Shown: positions 1 to 8,840, counted from the stretch's first letter. The stretch is 12,632 nucleotides of DNA from an uncultured Bacilli bacterium (GCA_934132915.1 CAKPAK010000044.1:1-12632); one strand, 5' to 3'. The notes: a model not told the origin generated them from the letters alone. Translations and numbers: made by a program.

Positions 1-155
1 TTCTAATACGAACATTATGCACTTCTTTCTGCATTATTTCATTATCCGAATTTTATTATAATATAAAAGTTGGTTTTAGGAAATCATTTTTTATAAAAAA
101 TACTGAATTTTCATTTTTCTCTTGAGAAAAGAATTTTCTTCCATTTTTCTTTTTT

Positions 156-3100
156 TTAAGAATGGGGATGAATTTCTTTGATTTCGTTTGTTATTAGGGA
201 ATAAAGATAAAGATGGGTATTTTTATGGGTTCTTTTTTGGATATAATGATAGTATCCGCTTAATTGATCAATATAGGCAGGATCTTCTAGATTAGAAAGT
301 TTATAATCTACAATATCAATATGATCGGGGTAGACTAACATTAGATCAATAATTCCATGACGTTCTTCTTGTGCCTCTTTTTCTGTGAACTCATATTCTT
401 GATAAATGGTTGCTTCTTCAAGGTGTTGAAATAATGGATGGTTAAGAAGACTTTTGATCAAGTTTTGGGCCAACTTATCTTCGATTTTTTCTAGAGTTGG
501 ATGTTTAAAATCAAAAAATTCTAAGTATTCGTGGAGTTTTGTTCCTATTTGCATATGCTCATATTCCTTTTTACTAATGACTTTTTCTTCTTTTTTGGAG
601 AACTTTTTGGAAGTGAGTTCTTGTTCTTTAAAGGAATAGGTGTATAGATCAATTGGCTTGGTTGTTTTGGGAAGAGAAGCTTGATAGTTGCTTTTCTTTA
701 AATTGGCATATTCTTTGGTTAAGTGAATACTTTCCAAAGTTATTTTTTTCTCATAGGAAGAAAGGCGAAAAGTGATAAAGTCTAGCATATCTTCTAGTGT
801 GCGAAATTTCTTTTTGATGCTATCTTCTAGGACTAGAGGGTGGGTATTTAATTCTGGAGTTTCAGTATCCGGCATTAGAAAAATCATTTTTTCTCTGGCT
901 CGCGTCGCGGCAACATAGAAAAGACGAATTTTTTCGCTGATTTCTTCTTTTAAGTAGTTATCCCGAACAAGATCTTTTAAAATGGTCTCCCCTATTCCTT
1001 CTTGAAAATAAGGGGTGATGAGGCCATATTTTTTATCATATAAGAATTTGTCTTTTAAATCGCTGATATTAAATTTTTTATATAGGCCACTAAAGTAACA
1101 AACGGGGTATTCTAGTCCTTTTGATTTGTGAATGGTCATGATTCGAACAGCATTAGCCCCGGTGTCGGTTACCTCGTATTGCATTTCAATTCCTTTTTCT
1201 AAAAGATTGGATAGATAAAGGGAAAAGTCTTCAATGGAATAGCCTAAGGGTTCTAGGTTAAGGGCGATTTCCCGAATTTTGGATAGTTTAACGATGCCGT
1301 TATGGATGGTGCCTATGGTGATATATTTTTCATAGAAAGAAAAGGTTTGGATAATGTCATCAATGAATTGATGAGGGGTGGTATAGGCAAGAGACTTTAC
1401 CAAGGTGAAGCTTTTTTGATAGATTTCTGTTTCTTGATCAGTATTTTTAGAAAATATTTCAAAAATTTCTTCATCTGAAATTCCAAATAAGAAGCTTCTT
1501 GCGATGCTAATAAATAAATACTTAAATTCTGTATCTCTTTCTTTTTTGGCAATTTTTAAGATAAATTTGATGATGTTATTGATTAAGAAAAGATCGTCTT
1601 CATCGTTCATTTTTTCATTTTTTAAAAGGGTAAGAGGAATGCCTAGGTAGTTAAAGATTTTTTTATATAAATCGAAAGTTGTGGATCGATCCATAATGAT
1701 TGCAAAGTCATTATACTGAGCTTGTCTTAAAATGCTTTTGTCCTTATCAAAGATGAGATAGTGATTTTCTACTTTAGATAAAATATCTCTTGCAATGATA
1801 AACGGTTCAATTTCTTCTTTGGTAAATCCACAATCTTTATCGTAGGGATATTTGATGATTTCCATTTCGTTTGAGTGAAGAGGATCTTCTTTTAAATAAG
1901 ATTCATTTCCGAAGATCATTTGATGACTTTCTAGATAGTTTGCGCCTCCTAGACTTTCTCCCATAATTAAATTAAAGATGAGATTGATGTTTTCTAAGAC
2001 TTCTTTTCTTGAACGGAAGTTTTTGTTGAGATCAATTTTTTTGTCTTGTTGGCTTTTGGTATAATTATCATATTTGTTTTTAAAGATATAGGGATTGGCA
2101 TTTCTGAAACGATAGATGGATTGTTTGATGTCTCCTACCATATAGACATTGTGGTTTTTGATCATGGAAATAAATTCTTCTTGTAAGTCGTTGGTATCTT
2201 GATATTCATCGATCATAATTTCTTGGAAGAAGGCTTTTAATTCTTCTTTTACGGTATTGTTATTTTTTACGACATCGATGGCCATGATGGCAATATCATT
2301 AAATTCGTAGGCTTCTTTTTCTTGTTTGTAGAGTGTTAGTTTGTCGGTGAATTTTAAAATGATGTCGATGATGATCTTGACGAAGGGATAAGTACTTTTT
2401 AGGCTGTTTAAGAGTGCTTCTTCGTTTTCGTAGGGGGTTTTTTGTTGAATTTCTTTGATGGTATCACTGATGGCGGTTTTTTGTTGTTTTAATTCTTCAC
2501 TGCTTCCTCTTGGAACTTGTGGTAGTTTGATATTGAGGTTAGTTTTGAGATCGTTATAGCAAGTGATGTTTTTTAAAAGTTCTAGGGATGCTTGTAATTT
2601 GGTTGCATATTCGGCATCAATTCGGGAAATTTCATCGACCGCCGTAAAAATAGAAGTGATTTTTTCTTGGAGGATGGCTAGAAATTCCTGGACTTGTTCC
2701 GTTAGATTGGCATCTTGGAAATGTTGTTCGACATACTCGGTTAAATATTTTTTCTTGTTGGATAACAAATCGAGTTGATTGCTTATTTTTAAGATTGCCG
2801 CTTTGATTTCTTTGTCATCTTTGGTACAAAAAGTACTGATCAGGTTTAAAAATTCTGGATTTTGTTCTTCGTAGTAAGAAAGAAAAATTTCATCCATTAT
2901 GCGTACTTTTTCTAAGAGGATGACACTGGAATCAATGATTCCGATCTCGGGAGACACATTTAATAAATAATGGTATTTTTTGACGATGGATAAGGCAAAA
3001 CTATCAAAAGTTGTGATGTAGGCTGAATCTAATAAATCGAGTTGATCTTTTAGTTCGGGGATTTTTTTGATTTTTTTGCGAATTCGATCGGCCATTTCTC

Positions 3101-3302
3101 CGGCGGCTGCTTTGGTGAAGGTTAAGATTAAAAGATGATCAATGTTTATGCCATCTTTTAATTTACGGATGACTCTTTCGGTTAAGACGGCGGTTTTCCC
3201 AGAACCGGCACCAGCTGAGACAATAATGTTTTTATTTTCTTCATAAATGGCTTCCCATTGTTCATCGGTCCAAGTTACGTTAGTGGGTTTTTTTGGTATC
3301 AT
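156..3302 (-). CDS. addA: AddA, helicase-nuclease subunit of the AddAB recombination complex
   Basis: This is the UvrD-like helicase plus nuclease subunit of AddAB, which resects double-strand breaks in the cytoplasm and loads RecA. All SF1A helicase motifs are visible: Q-motif Gln15, Walker A AGAGSGKT (residues 30-37), motif Ia TFTKAAAGEMADRI, Walker B IDEYQD (364-369), motif III GDIKQSIYRFR, motif IV NFRSR, motif V TIHKSKGLEYP and motif VI LFYVAATRARE. The C-terminal RecB-type nuclease has His924 (in GTKLHEYLEF), Asp986 and the DYK motif at 999-1001, so helicase and nuclease both look active. At 1048 residues it is compact compared with about 1230 in B. subtilis. The ATG is preceded by a strong AAAGGAGTG site that lies inside the last codons of addB. 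It is separated from addB by 4 nt, so the two are surely co-transcribed and probably translationally coupled. The product assignment is near certain. Confidence 0.97.
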   Translation of the reverse strand: MIPKKPTNVTWTDEQWEAIYEENKNIIVSAGAGSGKTAVLTERVIRKLKDGINIDHLLILTFTKAAAGEMADRIRKKIKKIPELKDQLDLLDSAYITTFDSFALSIVKKYHYLLNVSPEIGIIDSSVILLEKVRIMDEIFLSYYEEQNPEFLNLISTFCTKDDKEIKAAILKISNQLDLLSNKKKYLTEYVEQHFQDANLTEQVQEFLAILQEKITSIFTAVDEISRIDAEYATKLQASLELLKNITCYNDLKTNLNIKLPQVPRGSSEELKQQKTAISDTIKEIQQKTPYENEEALLNSLKSTYPFVKIIIDIILKFTDKLTLYKQEKEAYEFNDIAIMAIDVVKNNNTVKEELKAFFQEIMIDEYQDTNDLQEEFISMIKNHNVYMVGDIKQSIYRFRNANPYIFKNKYDNYTKSQQDKKIDLNKNFRSRKEVLENINLIFNLIMGESLGGANYLESHQMIFGNESYLKEDPLHSNEMEIIKYPYDKDCGFTKEEIEPFIIARDILSKVENHYLIFDKDKSILRQAQYNDFAIIMDRSTTFDLYKKIFNYLGIPLTLLKNEKMNDEDDLFLINNIIKFILKIAKKERDTEFKYLFISIARSFLFGISDEEIFEIFSKNTDQETEIYQKSFTLVKSLAYTTPHQFIDDIIQTFSFYEKYITIGTIHNGIVKLSKIREIALNLEPLGYSIEDFSLYLSNLLEKGIEMQYEVTDTGANAVRIMTIHKSKGLEYPVCYFSGLYKKFNISDLKDKFLYDKKYGLITPYFQEGIGETILKDLVRDNYLKEEISEKIRLFYVAATRAREKMIFLMPDTETPELNTHPLVLEDSIKKKFRTLEDMLDFITFRLSSYEKKITLESIHLTKEYANLKKSNYQASLPKTTKPIDLYTYSFKEQELTSKKFSKKEEKVISKKEYEHMQIGTKLHEYLEFFDFKHPTLEKIEDKLAQNLIKSLLNHPLFQHLEEATIYQEYEFTEKEAQEERHGIIDLMLVYPDHIDIVDYKLSNLEDPAYIDQLSGYYHYIQKRTHKNTHLYLYSLITNEIKEIHPHS

Positions 3303-3306
3303 TTGG

Positions 3307-5694
3307 TCACACTCCTTTGTTTTGTGGTTCTTCTTCTAAAAAGGCTAAATTTTTGCATTCTTTTAAATCGATGATATCTTTTTCTTTTCTGTAGCAAATA
3401 TCGCGATAATCACAGTATTTGCAGCCTAGATTATCGTCTTTGATGCGTTTGGGATTGATCGAAAATTGCGCATTGATAATTCCTTGGATGGCTTCTTTGA
3501 TTTTGTCTTCGGCAAGGTTGCTTAGGGCATCAATTTTCACGTCGTCTAGTACTTTTTTGGTTCCCAAGCCCGTTTGGGTGGTTCGCATACCTTTGATGAC
3601 TTTACTTTGACAATAAGTGGAATCAAACTCGGATAAAATGGATAAATCTGAATTGCTATAGCCTTGTAGTTTTAAATTTTCTTGTTTTAATTCTAGATAG
3701 GTATGTTTGTTGTCTTTGGTGATTTCGTTATTTAGAATTTTTTGGAGGTAGAAACCGACAATTCTTGCCTGCGGGAATTTGGTTTTCGCGAGGAAAAGAT
3801 AAGTGGGTAATTGGAGATCTAGCCCATAAATGGTATGATTTAAGTTTAAGTTTGGATTGCCGGTTTTGTAGTCAATAATAGCGACTAAAGTATTTTCTTC
3901 GTTTAAAGCCATTTTATCGACAAAGCCTTTAAAGCAAACTTCATATCCTGGGTAAGAATAATTTTTCGTGATTTTTTCTTCAACAAAGATATGATTAAGA
4001 TGAGAGAATTTCTCTTGTTGAAAAATGGTATCTAAAATAAATTTTAGTTCTTTTTTTAAAGAAGTCAGAAAGAATTTTTCTTTGGGGTTAAATGGGTAGA
4101 TCTCTTGGTATTTCTTGATGGTTTGATCATAGATTGTTGAGAAATCAAAATCTTCTTTGGGGTATTTGGATAGCACTTCATGAAAAATATTTCCGAGGAT
4201 GGTGGAAAAGGTATTGGGTGATAAGTTTAATTTTAAGATATTACTTAAGTAGTAGCGAAATCCGCATTGATAATAACTGTTCATGGCGCTATAAGATAGG
4301 GTTAGATGACCGTTTAAATAATCTTTTAATTTTTCTTTGTCGATTCCTTTGAATGTAGAGTCGTAACTTAGATAAGGAATATTGGGATAAGCTTGATAAA
4401 GATAATCTAAATCTTCTTCTTTTTCGTTATATTTTACTAGGGTATCTAGTTTTTCTCCTAGAACGAGTTCATTGTATAGTTTAGAATACTGATAAGTAAT
4501 TTTTCCTGGTAATACTTTCATATTTAGAATATCGTTTAAACTAGAGAGATAGAATTCGCCTTTGGGGCTTTGTTTTTTTTCGGTGATGATTAAATTTTTT
4601 ACATTTTGAATTTCTTGAATCCATCTTTCTTTTTCTTGTTTATTTTCCTCTTTGGTTGTTAAGAGACCTAATTTTTCTTTTAGGGTATCATTAAAGTATT
4701 CTTCATCTTTTTTCATTTTAGGGATAATGCCTTGATTAAAGCCAAGTAAAAAGACATACTCATCATCAGGAATATTTTTTAAGTGGGAGATAACTTCGAT
4801 GCCATTTGGGTTTACTTTTCCCTTTAGTTTGGTATTTTTAAAGTCGTGAATAAGGAAGTCTTTGATCAAGAGATCGTCTTCTACCCAAGCGTAATGATTG
4901 ACGATTTCCGTGATTTTATCGATGATTTCGCTTTCTTCAGGGGTTAGACTTGGATACTGTTGTTTTAAAATCGTCATGTTTTCCCTGAGATTTTGGGTGA
5001 AATTTCTCAAGAAATCTTGCGCAATTTTGGTTCCATATAAATTATTATCGGAAAGATTAAGCGGAAGGGCAAACCAAGAGAAGATTCTCTTTACTTGGGG
5101 AACATACTCTCCTTCAATGCCACATAATTTAATTTTCTTAGGAGAAATGCCTTCTTTCAGTTTTTCTAAAATAGTGGACGCAACATAGACGACTTCTTTA
5201 GAAATATCAGAAAAAGAATAAACTTGATCAGGAAGATAGTGTTGTTTTTTTTGAGGAGAAATTCTTACCGAGAAGTTTTTTTGTAAGTCTTGGTATAGTT
5301 TCGTTGCTCTTTTATCGAAAGAGACTTGATCAAAAACAATCTCTTTTCCTTTTAAATACGCATGAAAAAAAGGATGGAAAGTAAGAAGATTCTTTTCTTT
5401 TAATTCTTGTTTTAAAGCTTGGATTTTTTTGATCTTTTCTTCTTGAAATTCCTCATTATCTTTTATATCATACAAAAGGGAAAGATACATGGTACTCACT
5501 TCATATTTGAAATGATATTGTTTGGTTAAATAATAAATGGCTTTTTCATCATAAGAGAAATAATACTTCTGTAGAAATTCACTGATGGTAAAGATTTTGG
5601 GAGAAAATAATGTCTTTTCTTGAAAAGATTTTAAGTATTTTGTTTTTTCTCCATCCGTTACTACTAAAATGGTATTTTCTTTTAATTCTTCCAT
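3307..5694 (-). CDS. addB: AddB-like subunit (RexB/AddB), short form with iron-sulfur nuclease domain
   Basis: This is the partner nuclease of AddA, recognised by its place directly upstream of addA and by its C-terminal half. The RecB-family nuclease has the catalytic DYK motif (Asp608, Tyr609, Lys610, in AIIDYKTG). Four cysteines match the AddB 4Fe-4S staple: Cys477 (YYQCGFRYYL) on one side of the nuclease, and Cys758, Cys761 and Cys767 (C-x2-C-x5-C) near the C-terminus. The N-terminal half is a degenerate helicase-like region. No Walker A (GxxGxGKT) is visible; the first residues read ILVVTDGEKTKYLKSF where that motif would be expected. The protein has 795 residues against about 1170 for B. 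subtilis AddB, so it is a reduced form. The ATG follows GTAGGGA at 6-10 nt and a good promoter lies just upstream. The stop is TGA. Function is inferred from family and context; the identity is strong. Confidence 0.9.
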   Translation of the reverse strand: MEELKENTILVVTDGEKTKYLKSFQEKTLFSPKIFTISEFLQKYYFSYDEKAIYYLTKQYHFKYEVSTMYLSLLYDIKDNEEFQEEKIKKIQALKQELKEKNLLTFHPFFHAYLKGKEIVFDQVSFDKRATKLYQDLQKNFSVRISPQKKQHYLPDQVYSFSDISKEVVYVASTILEKLKEGISPKKIKLCGIEGEYVPQVKRIFSWFALPLNLSDNNLYGTKIAQDFLRNFTQNLRENMTILKQQYPSLTPEESEIIDKITEIVNHYAWVEDDLLIKDFLIHDFKNTKLKGKVNPNGIEVISHLKNIPDDEYVFLLGFNQGIIPKMKKDEEYFNDTLKEKLGLLTTKEENKQEKERWIQEIQNVKNLIITEKKQSPKGEFYLSSLNDILNMKVLPGKITYQYSKLYNELVLGEKLDTLVKYNEKEEDLDYLYQAYPNIPYLSYDSTFKGIDKEKLKDYLNGHLTLSYSAMNSYYQCGFRYYLSNILKLNLSPNTFSTILGNIFHEVLSKYPKEDFDFSTIYDQTIKKYQEIYPFNPKEKFFLTSLKKELKFILDTIFQQEKFSHLNHIFVEEKITKNYSYPGYEVCFKGFVDKMALNEENTLVAIIDYKTGNPNLNLNHTIYGLDLQLPTYLFLAKTKFPQARIVGFYLQKILNNEITKDNKHTYLELKQENLKLQGYSNSDLSILSEFDSTYCQSKVIKGMRTTQTGLGTKKVLDDVKIDALSNLAEDKIKEAIQGIINAQFSINPKRIKDDNLGCKYCDYRDICYRKEKDIIDLKECKNLAFLEEEPQNKGV

Positions 5695-5724
5695 TTGGAT
5701 CCCTACTTTCTTTTGACTAATTTT

Positions 5725-5754
5725 ATTTTAACTTGAATGAGGCTTTTTTGTCAA
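5725..5754 (-). promoter_or_regulatory. Predicted sigma-A-type promoter of addB-addA
   Basis: On the minus strand a perfect -35 box TTGACA (5754-5749) is followed after 18 nt by TAAAAT (5730-5725), a 5/6 match to TATAAT. Transcription would begin near 5718, giving a leader of roughly 24 nt before the addB ATG at 5694. This makes addBA a transcription unit of its own, separate from ung upstream. Confidence 0.65.
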
Positions 5755-5771
5755 TGAATGTATCTTCAAAG

Positions 5772-5801
5772 AAAAAAAGATTGGCGGGTTTGTCTTTTTT
5801 T
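5772..5801 (-). terminator. Possible weak terminator after ung
   Basis: Just downstream of the ung stop codon there is a perfect 9-bp inverted repeat (AAAAAAAGA at 5772-5780 and TCTTTTTTT at 5793-5801) around a 12-nt G/C-containing loop. Read on the minus strand, the 3' arm is itself a T run. The stem is nearly all A-T, so it is much weaker than a textbook intrinsic terminator. The call rests mainly on its position between ung and the separate addB promoter. Confidence 0.35.
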
Positions 5802-5813
5802 TATAGACTTTAT

Positions 5814-6482
5814 TTAGTGAACGTGCCAATCTATTTCTTTTAAATTTTTTTCTTTAAAAAACTGATTTGTTTTAGAGAAGGGTTTACTGCCAAAGAAACC
5901 ATAATTTGCGGAAAACGGAGATGGATGAGTAGACTCAATGATATAATGGTTTTTGTTCGTAATTAGACTCTTTTTACTTCGGGCAAAGTTTCCCCATAAG
6001 ATAAAGACAACAGGAGTTTCTTTTTGGTTTAGGCTTTTGATAATGGCATCGGTGAAGTTTTCCCAACCTAATGATTTGTGAGATGCGGGCTTATCTTTTT
6101 CGACGGTTAAGACCGCATTTAAAAGAAGTACCCCTTCTTTGGCCCAACATTCTAGATTGCCGACAGGAGCTGGTGGAATGCCTAAATCGCTATTTAGTTC
6201 TTTATAAATATTTTTGAGAGAAGGGGGTAATTTTATTCCGTCATTTACGGCGAAAGCAAGGCCGTTGGCCTCCCCTACTCCATGATAAGGATCTTGGCCT
6301 AGGATGACTACTCTTACTTCATTATAATCTGTTAAAGAGAGTGCTCTTAAAATTCTTGATTTAGGAGGATAAATCTCTCTTTCTTGATAGGCTTTATTGA
6401 TGAAAGCAACAATTTTTTTAAAATATTCTTGATGATATTCTCCATCCAAAACTTGATCCCAATGATTTCCAACTAATTTCAT
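5814..6482 (-). CDS. ung: Uracil-DNA glycosylase, family 1
   Basis: It removes uracil from DNA to start base-excision repair. The water-activating motif GQDPYHG is at residues 62-68 with catalytic Asp64. The other active-site loop is HPSPFS at 186-191, a small variant of the usual HPSPLS, with His186 as the second catalytic residue. The intervening LLLNAVLTV and the FILWGNFAR segment also match the family. At 222 residues it is full length. The ATG at 6482 follows GAGGAAGTG at a normal distance. It lies 79 nt after the thioredoxin-membrane gene. I see no convincing promoter in that gap, so it may be read from the desulfurase promoter. Repair genes in this window are otherwise addAB, which have their own promoter. 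Confidence 0.97.
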   Translation of the reverse strand: MKLVGNHWDQVLDGEYHQEYFKKIVAFINKAYQEREIYPPKSRILRALSLTDYNEVRVVILGQDPYHGVGEANGLAFAVNDGIKLPPSLKNIYKELNSDLGIPPAPVGNLECWAKEGVLLLNAVLTVEKDKPASHKSLGWENFTDAIIKSLNQKETPVVFILWGNFARSKKSLITNKNHYIIESTHPSPFSANYGFFGSKPFSKTNQFFKEKNLKEIDWHVH

Positions 6483-6523
6483 GTTTTCACTTCCTCATTT
6501 TTTCTCATTTAAAATATTTTACT

Positions 6524-6552
6524 ATAAATCGAAAAAAAAAGAAAGGATTTAT
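6524..6552. repeat. Short inverted repeat in the gap before ung
   Basis: ATAAATC (6524-6530) and GATTTAT (6546-6552) form a perfect 7-bp inverted repeat around a 15-nt loop that contains a nine-base homopolymer run (A on the plus strand, T on the minus strand). It sits between the stop of the thioredoxin-membrane gene and the start of ung. The T run of the minus transcript falls in the loop and not after the stem, so it is not a standard terminator; its role, if any, is unknown. Confidence 0.35.
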
Positions 6553-6561
6553 CGATATTTT

Positions 6562-7554
6562 TTAAGCCTGATGCTTGGCTGGATACTTTGGTTTTTCTTT
6601 TTCTAAAATGAAATAAAGACAAAAACAAAAGCTATACATTAAGAGAATTGGGACAAAGTAACAGCCATCATATAGTAATTTTTCCCAGCCTAGGGGTTGA
6701 TAAATCTTGTATAGATTTTGGAAAAATTGAAGGTTTTGGTTTCCTTGATTCAGGATGGTTGCTAAAAAAGAGAGAGAAAGAATGACGGGAGTAAGAAAGG
6801 GGTTCTTTTGATGGTGGTGATGGGAAAGAAGAAAAAGAAAACAAGAGGTAATGAGGGTGATGATGAGATAAGGAAGGAGTTGGCTTTTTAGAAGGAAAAG
6901 ATTGCCAAGGAAAAGAAAAAGAAAGTAAAGGAGCACGCCTAACATCTTTTTTGATCTTGTTGGATATTTTGGAATGAGGAAAAAGAGAGAAAGGTAAGAA
7001 AGAAGAAAAAATGGATTGAAAGTACTGAATAAACCTAAGAGTGAAGAGGCGGTATAGTTATCTAAATCCTTAACCGAGATAAGACCTAAAACTTTATCAT
7101 CAATTTGATGGAAGTATTTTTCTAAACTAGGATCAGACGCGTTTTCTTCTCGGGTAGGAAGGGTTTTGATGTGAAGGGATGAGCCTAACTTATCTTGATA
7201 GCCATATGTACGATAATAAGAAATTAGTTGTTTCATCTCTTTGGTGGTTTTTTCTTCTTGAAAGCCAGAAACCATGCTATTTCCGATAATGGTAATGGGG
7301 ACGCTTTCCAAAGTAAAAGAATAGATTTTTTCTAAGGCTTGAATGGCTTCTTGATTTTCTTCTTGATGAACCTCGTAGCGATAGACTTTTATGTAAGAAT
7401 AATTTTTTTCGAGGGATTTTAAAAATTCTCCTTCTTTTTTACAATGCGAGCAAGTACTTGAATGAAAGAAATAAATATTTACGGTGTTTTCTTCGGCATG
7501 TGTTATTGGTAGGAAACAAAAAAAGAGAAAAATTAGCCAATAATACTTTTTCAT
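6562..7554 (-). CDS. Exported thioredoxin-fold domain fused to a multi-pass membrane domain (CcdA/DsbD-like, degenerate)
   Basis: A signal peptide (residues 1-20, cleavage after THA) leads to an extracytoplasmic thioredoxin-like domain at about 23-115. That domain has the redox motif CSHC (Cys35, Cys38) and a cis-proline in SVPITII (Pro86). After a linker come about five hydrophobic segments (roughly 169-194, 204-222, 227-243, 254-268, 298-317). The layout matches Bacillota proteins in which a thioredoxin domain precedes a CcdA-like electron-transfer membrane domain. In those I expect an NPC-type cysteine in the first helix; here the place reads TFNPFF (179-183), with no cysteine. The remaining membrane cysteines (238, 298, 310, 312) do not fit the usual pair. 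A four-histidine run (245-248) lies in a loop. The ATG is 4 nt after the cysteine desulfurase stop with AGAGG inside that gene's end, so translation is probably coupled. The thioredoxin part is well supported; the exact partner and reaction are unknown. Confidence 0.75.
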   Translation of the reverse strand: MKKYYWLIFLFFCFLPITHAEENTVNIYFFHSSTCSHCKKEGEFLKSLEKNYSYIKVYRYEVHQEENQEAIQALEKIYSFTLESVPITIIGNSMVSGFQEEKTTKEMKQLISYYRTYGYQDKLGSSLHIKTLPTREENASDPSLEKYFHQIDDKVLGLISVKDLDNYTASSLLGLFSTFNPFFLLSYLSLFFLIPKYPTRSKKMLGVLLYFLFLFLGNLFLLKSQLLPYLIITLITSCFLFLLSHHHHQKNPFLTPVILSLSFLATILNQGNQNLQFFQNLYKIYQPLGWEKLLYDGCYFVPILLMYSFCFCLYFILEKEKPKYPAKHQA

Positions 7555-7558
7555 TTTT

Positions 7559-8686
7559 TTACCTCTTTTGATTTAAATTTTGATACGATTCTTGGAAAGC
7601 CTTTAAGAAGGCATAAATTTCTTCTTCGGTTGTCTGAGGAGAAAGACTGATTCTAATACTGTGCATGGCTCTTGTTCGATCTTTCGTAACGGCATAAACG
7701 GCATCGGACATGGTGTTGGCACTAGAACAAGCACTTTTGGTCGAAATGTAAATGTCTTTGCTGTCCATTGCATGAACGAAAGTTTCTGGTTTAATGTTCA
7801 TGAGGCTTATGTTAATGGTCGATGGAAGAGAATAGATGGTGCTGTTGATTTTTACCTCTTGATATTGTTTTAAATCCTGGATTAAGATTTGATTTAACTT
7901 GGCTACTTTCTGGTAGTTTTCTTCGATGTTGGGCAGGATGAGATCTAGGGCTTTCATGGTTGAGACAATTAGGGGTAATGCAGGCGTACCGCTTCGATAA
8001 ACGGTTGAGGATTTTCCCCCATGGATGAGATTATCGAACATGATATTTTTCTTTTTGATGAGTAAGCCAATTCCTTTCAAGCCATAAATCTTGTGTGCAG
8101 AAGCAGTAGCAAAATCCATTTGATCAAAATCTAGGGGGATTTTTCCTAAGGCTTGGGTACAATCTACATGAAAAAAACATTTGGGGTAATCCGCTAAAAT
8201 CTTTTTTATTTCTGCGATTGGTTGGACGATTCCTAATTCACTATCAACCGCGCAAATGCTCACTAAAAGGGTATCATTTCTTAATAAATTTTTTAAGTTT
8301 TCTAAGTCTACTCTTCCCTCGTCATCAATTTTTACATAGTCTACCGTAAAGCCTTGATTGGTTAAATAATTGATCGTGGATAAAACCGATGAATGTTCTA
8401 AAAGAGTTGTGATGATATGTTTTCCCCTCGTTGAATATTTGGAACAAACCCCTTTTATTACATGGTTATTTGCTTCACTAGCGCCACTGGTATAAATTAA
8501 ATCATGCCCAGTTAAATTAAGTTGTTCTTTGATTTTCTTAGTGGCATAATCCTCTAATTCTTTGGCTTCCATGCCTAGCTTATGAAGGGAATTACTATTT
8601 CCTGGATATTCAAGACACACTTTATTAAAAGTATTTAGTACCCTTTTATCCACAGGGGTAGTTGCTGCATAGTCTAAATAGATCAT
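7559..8686 (-). CDS. Cysteine desulfurase, NifS/IscS family
   Basis: This PLP enzyme converts cysteine to alanine and passes the persulfide sulfur to Fe-S cluster or thio-cofactor pathways in the cytoplasm. The N-terminus IYLDYAATTPV, the PLP-stacking His98 (LEHSS), Asp175 and Gln178 of HVDCTQ, the Schiff-base lysine Lys199 (SAHKIYG) and the catalytic Cys320 (KSACSSA) are all present. At 375 residues it is full length and resembles the class I NifS/IscS enzymes more than SufS. Cys176 stands where most relatives have alanine (HVDAAQ), next to the cofactor aspartate. The ATG follows AGAGG at 9 nt, and a promoter is visible about 80 nt upstream. There is no IscU, SufU or ThiI gene alongside; the coupled neighbour is the thioredoxin-membrane protein. 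The specific sulfur acceptor therefore cannot be named, and no gene symbol is given. Confidence 0.93.
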   Translation of the reverse strand: MIYLDYAATTPVDKRVLNTFNKVCLEYPGNSNSLHKLGMEAKELEDYATKKIKEQLNLTGHDLIYTSGASEANNHVIKGVCSKYSTRGKHIITTLLEHSSVLSTINYLTNQGFTVDYVKIDDEGRVDLENLKNLLRNDTLLVSICAVDSELGIVQPIAEIKKILADYPKCFFHVDCTQALGKIPLDFDQMDFATASAHKIYGLKGIGLLIKKKNIMFDNLIHGGKSSTVYRSGTPALPLIVSTMKALDLILPNIEENYQKVAKLNQILIQDLKQYQEVKINSTIYSLPSTINISLMNIKPETFVHAMDSKDIYISTKSACSSANTMSDAVYAVTKDRTRAMHSIRISLSPQTTEEEIYAFLKAFQESYQNLNQKR

Positions 8687-8764
8687 TTTCTTTTTCCTCT
8701 TTTCTTTTTCTTCTAGAAATTTAAGTTCTGTATTTCTTGAAGATGAACCTTTTTTGTTGTTTTA

Positions 8765-8793
8765 ATTGTATCAAATTTTTTTTAAAATGTCAT
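8765..8793 (-). promoter_or_regulatory. Predicted promoter of the cysteine desulfurase operon
   Basis: On the minus strand ATGACA (8793-8788) and TACAAT (8770-8765) are separated by exactly 17 nt; each hexamer matches the sigma-A consensus at 5 of 6 positions. The start point would be near 8758, leaving a leader of about 70 nt before the ATG at 8686. It diverges from the glmS promoter. Confidence 0.55.
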
Positions 8794-8840
8794 CTTTCTC
8801 ACATCAAGGTTTCTTTTTTTGTAAAGTCGTTGTCTATTTC

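Noticed and set aside
55..62. ATTATAAT, a -10-like box on both strands near the left edge
   Set aside because: No acceptable -35 box lies 16-19 nt away on either strand, and such sequence is common in AT-rich DNA.
105..150. Imperfect direct repeat (GAATTTTC then ATTTTTCT at 105-120 and again at 131-150, with 4 extra bases) and the inverted repeat TTTTCTC/GAGAAAA at 115-130, considered as a terminator of addA
   Set aside because: The sequence is low-complexity A/T. The 7-bp stem has only a 2-nt loop, and no T run follows it on the minus strand, so it does not make a convincing terminator.
6483..6561. A separate promoter for ung in the 79-nt gap
   Set aside because: TAAAAT and TATAGT occur as possible -10 boxes, but no fitting -35 box is present; the gap is simply A/T-rich.
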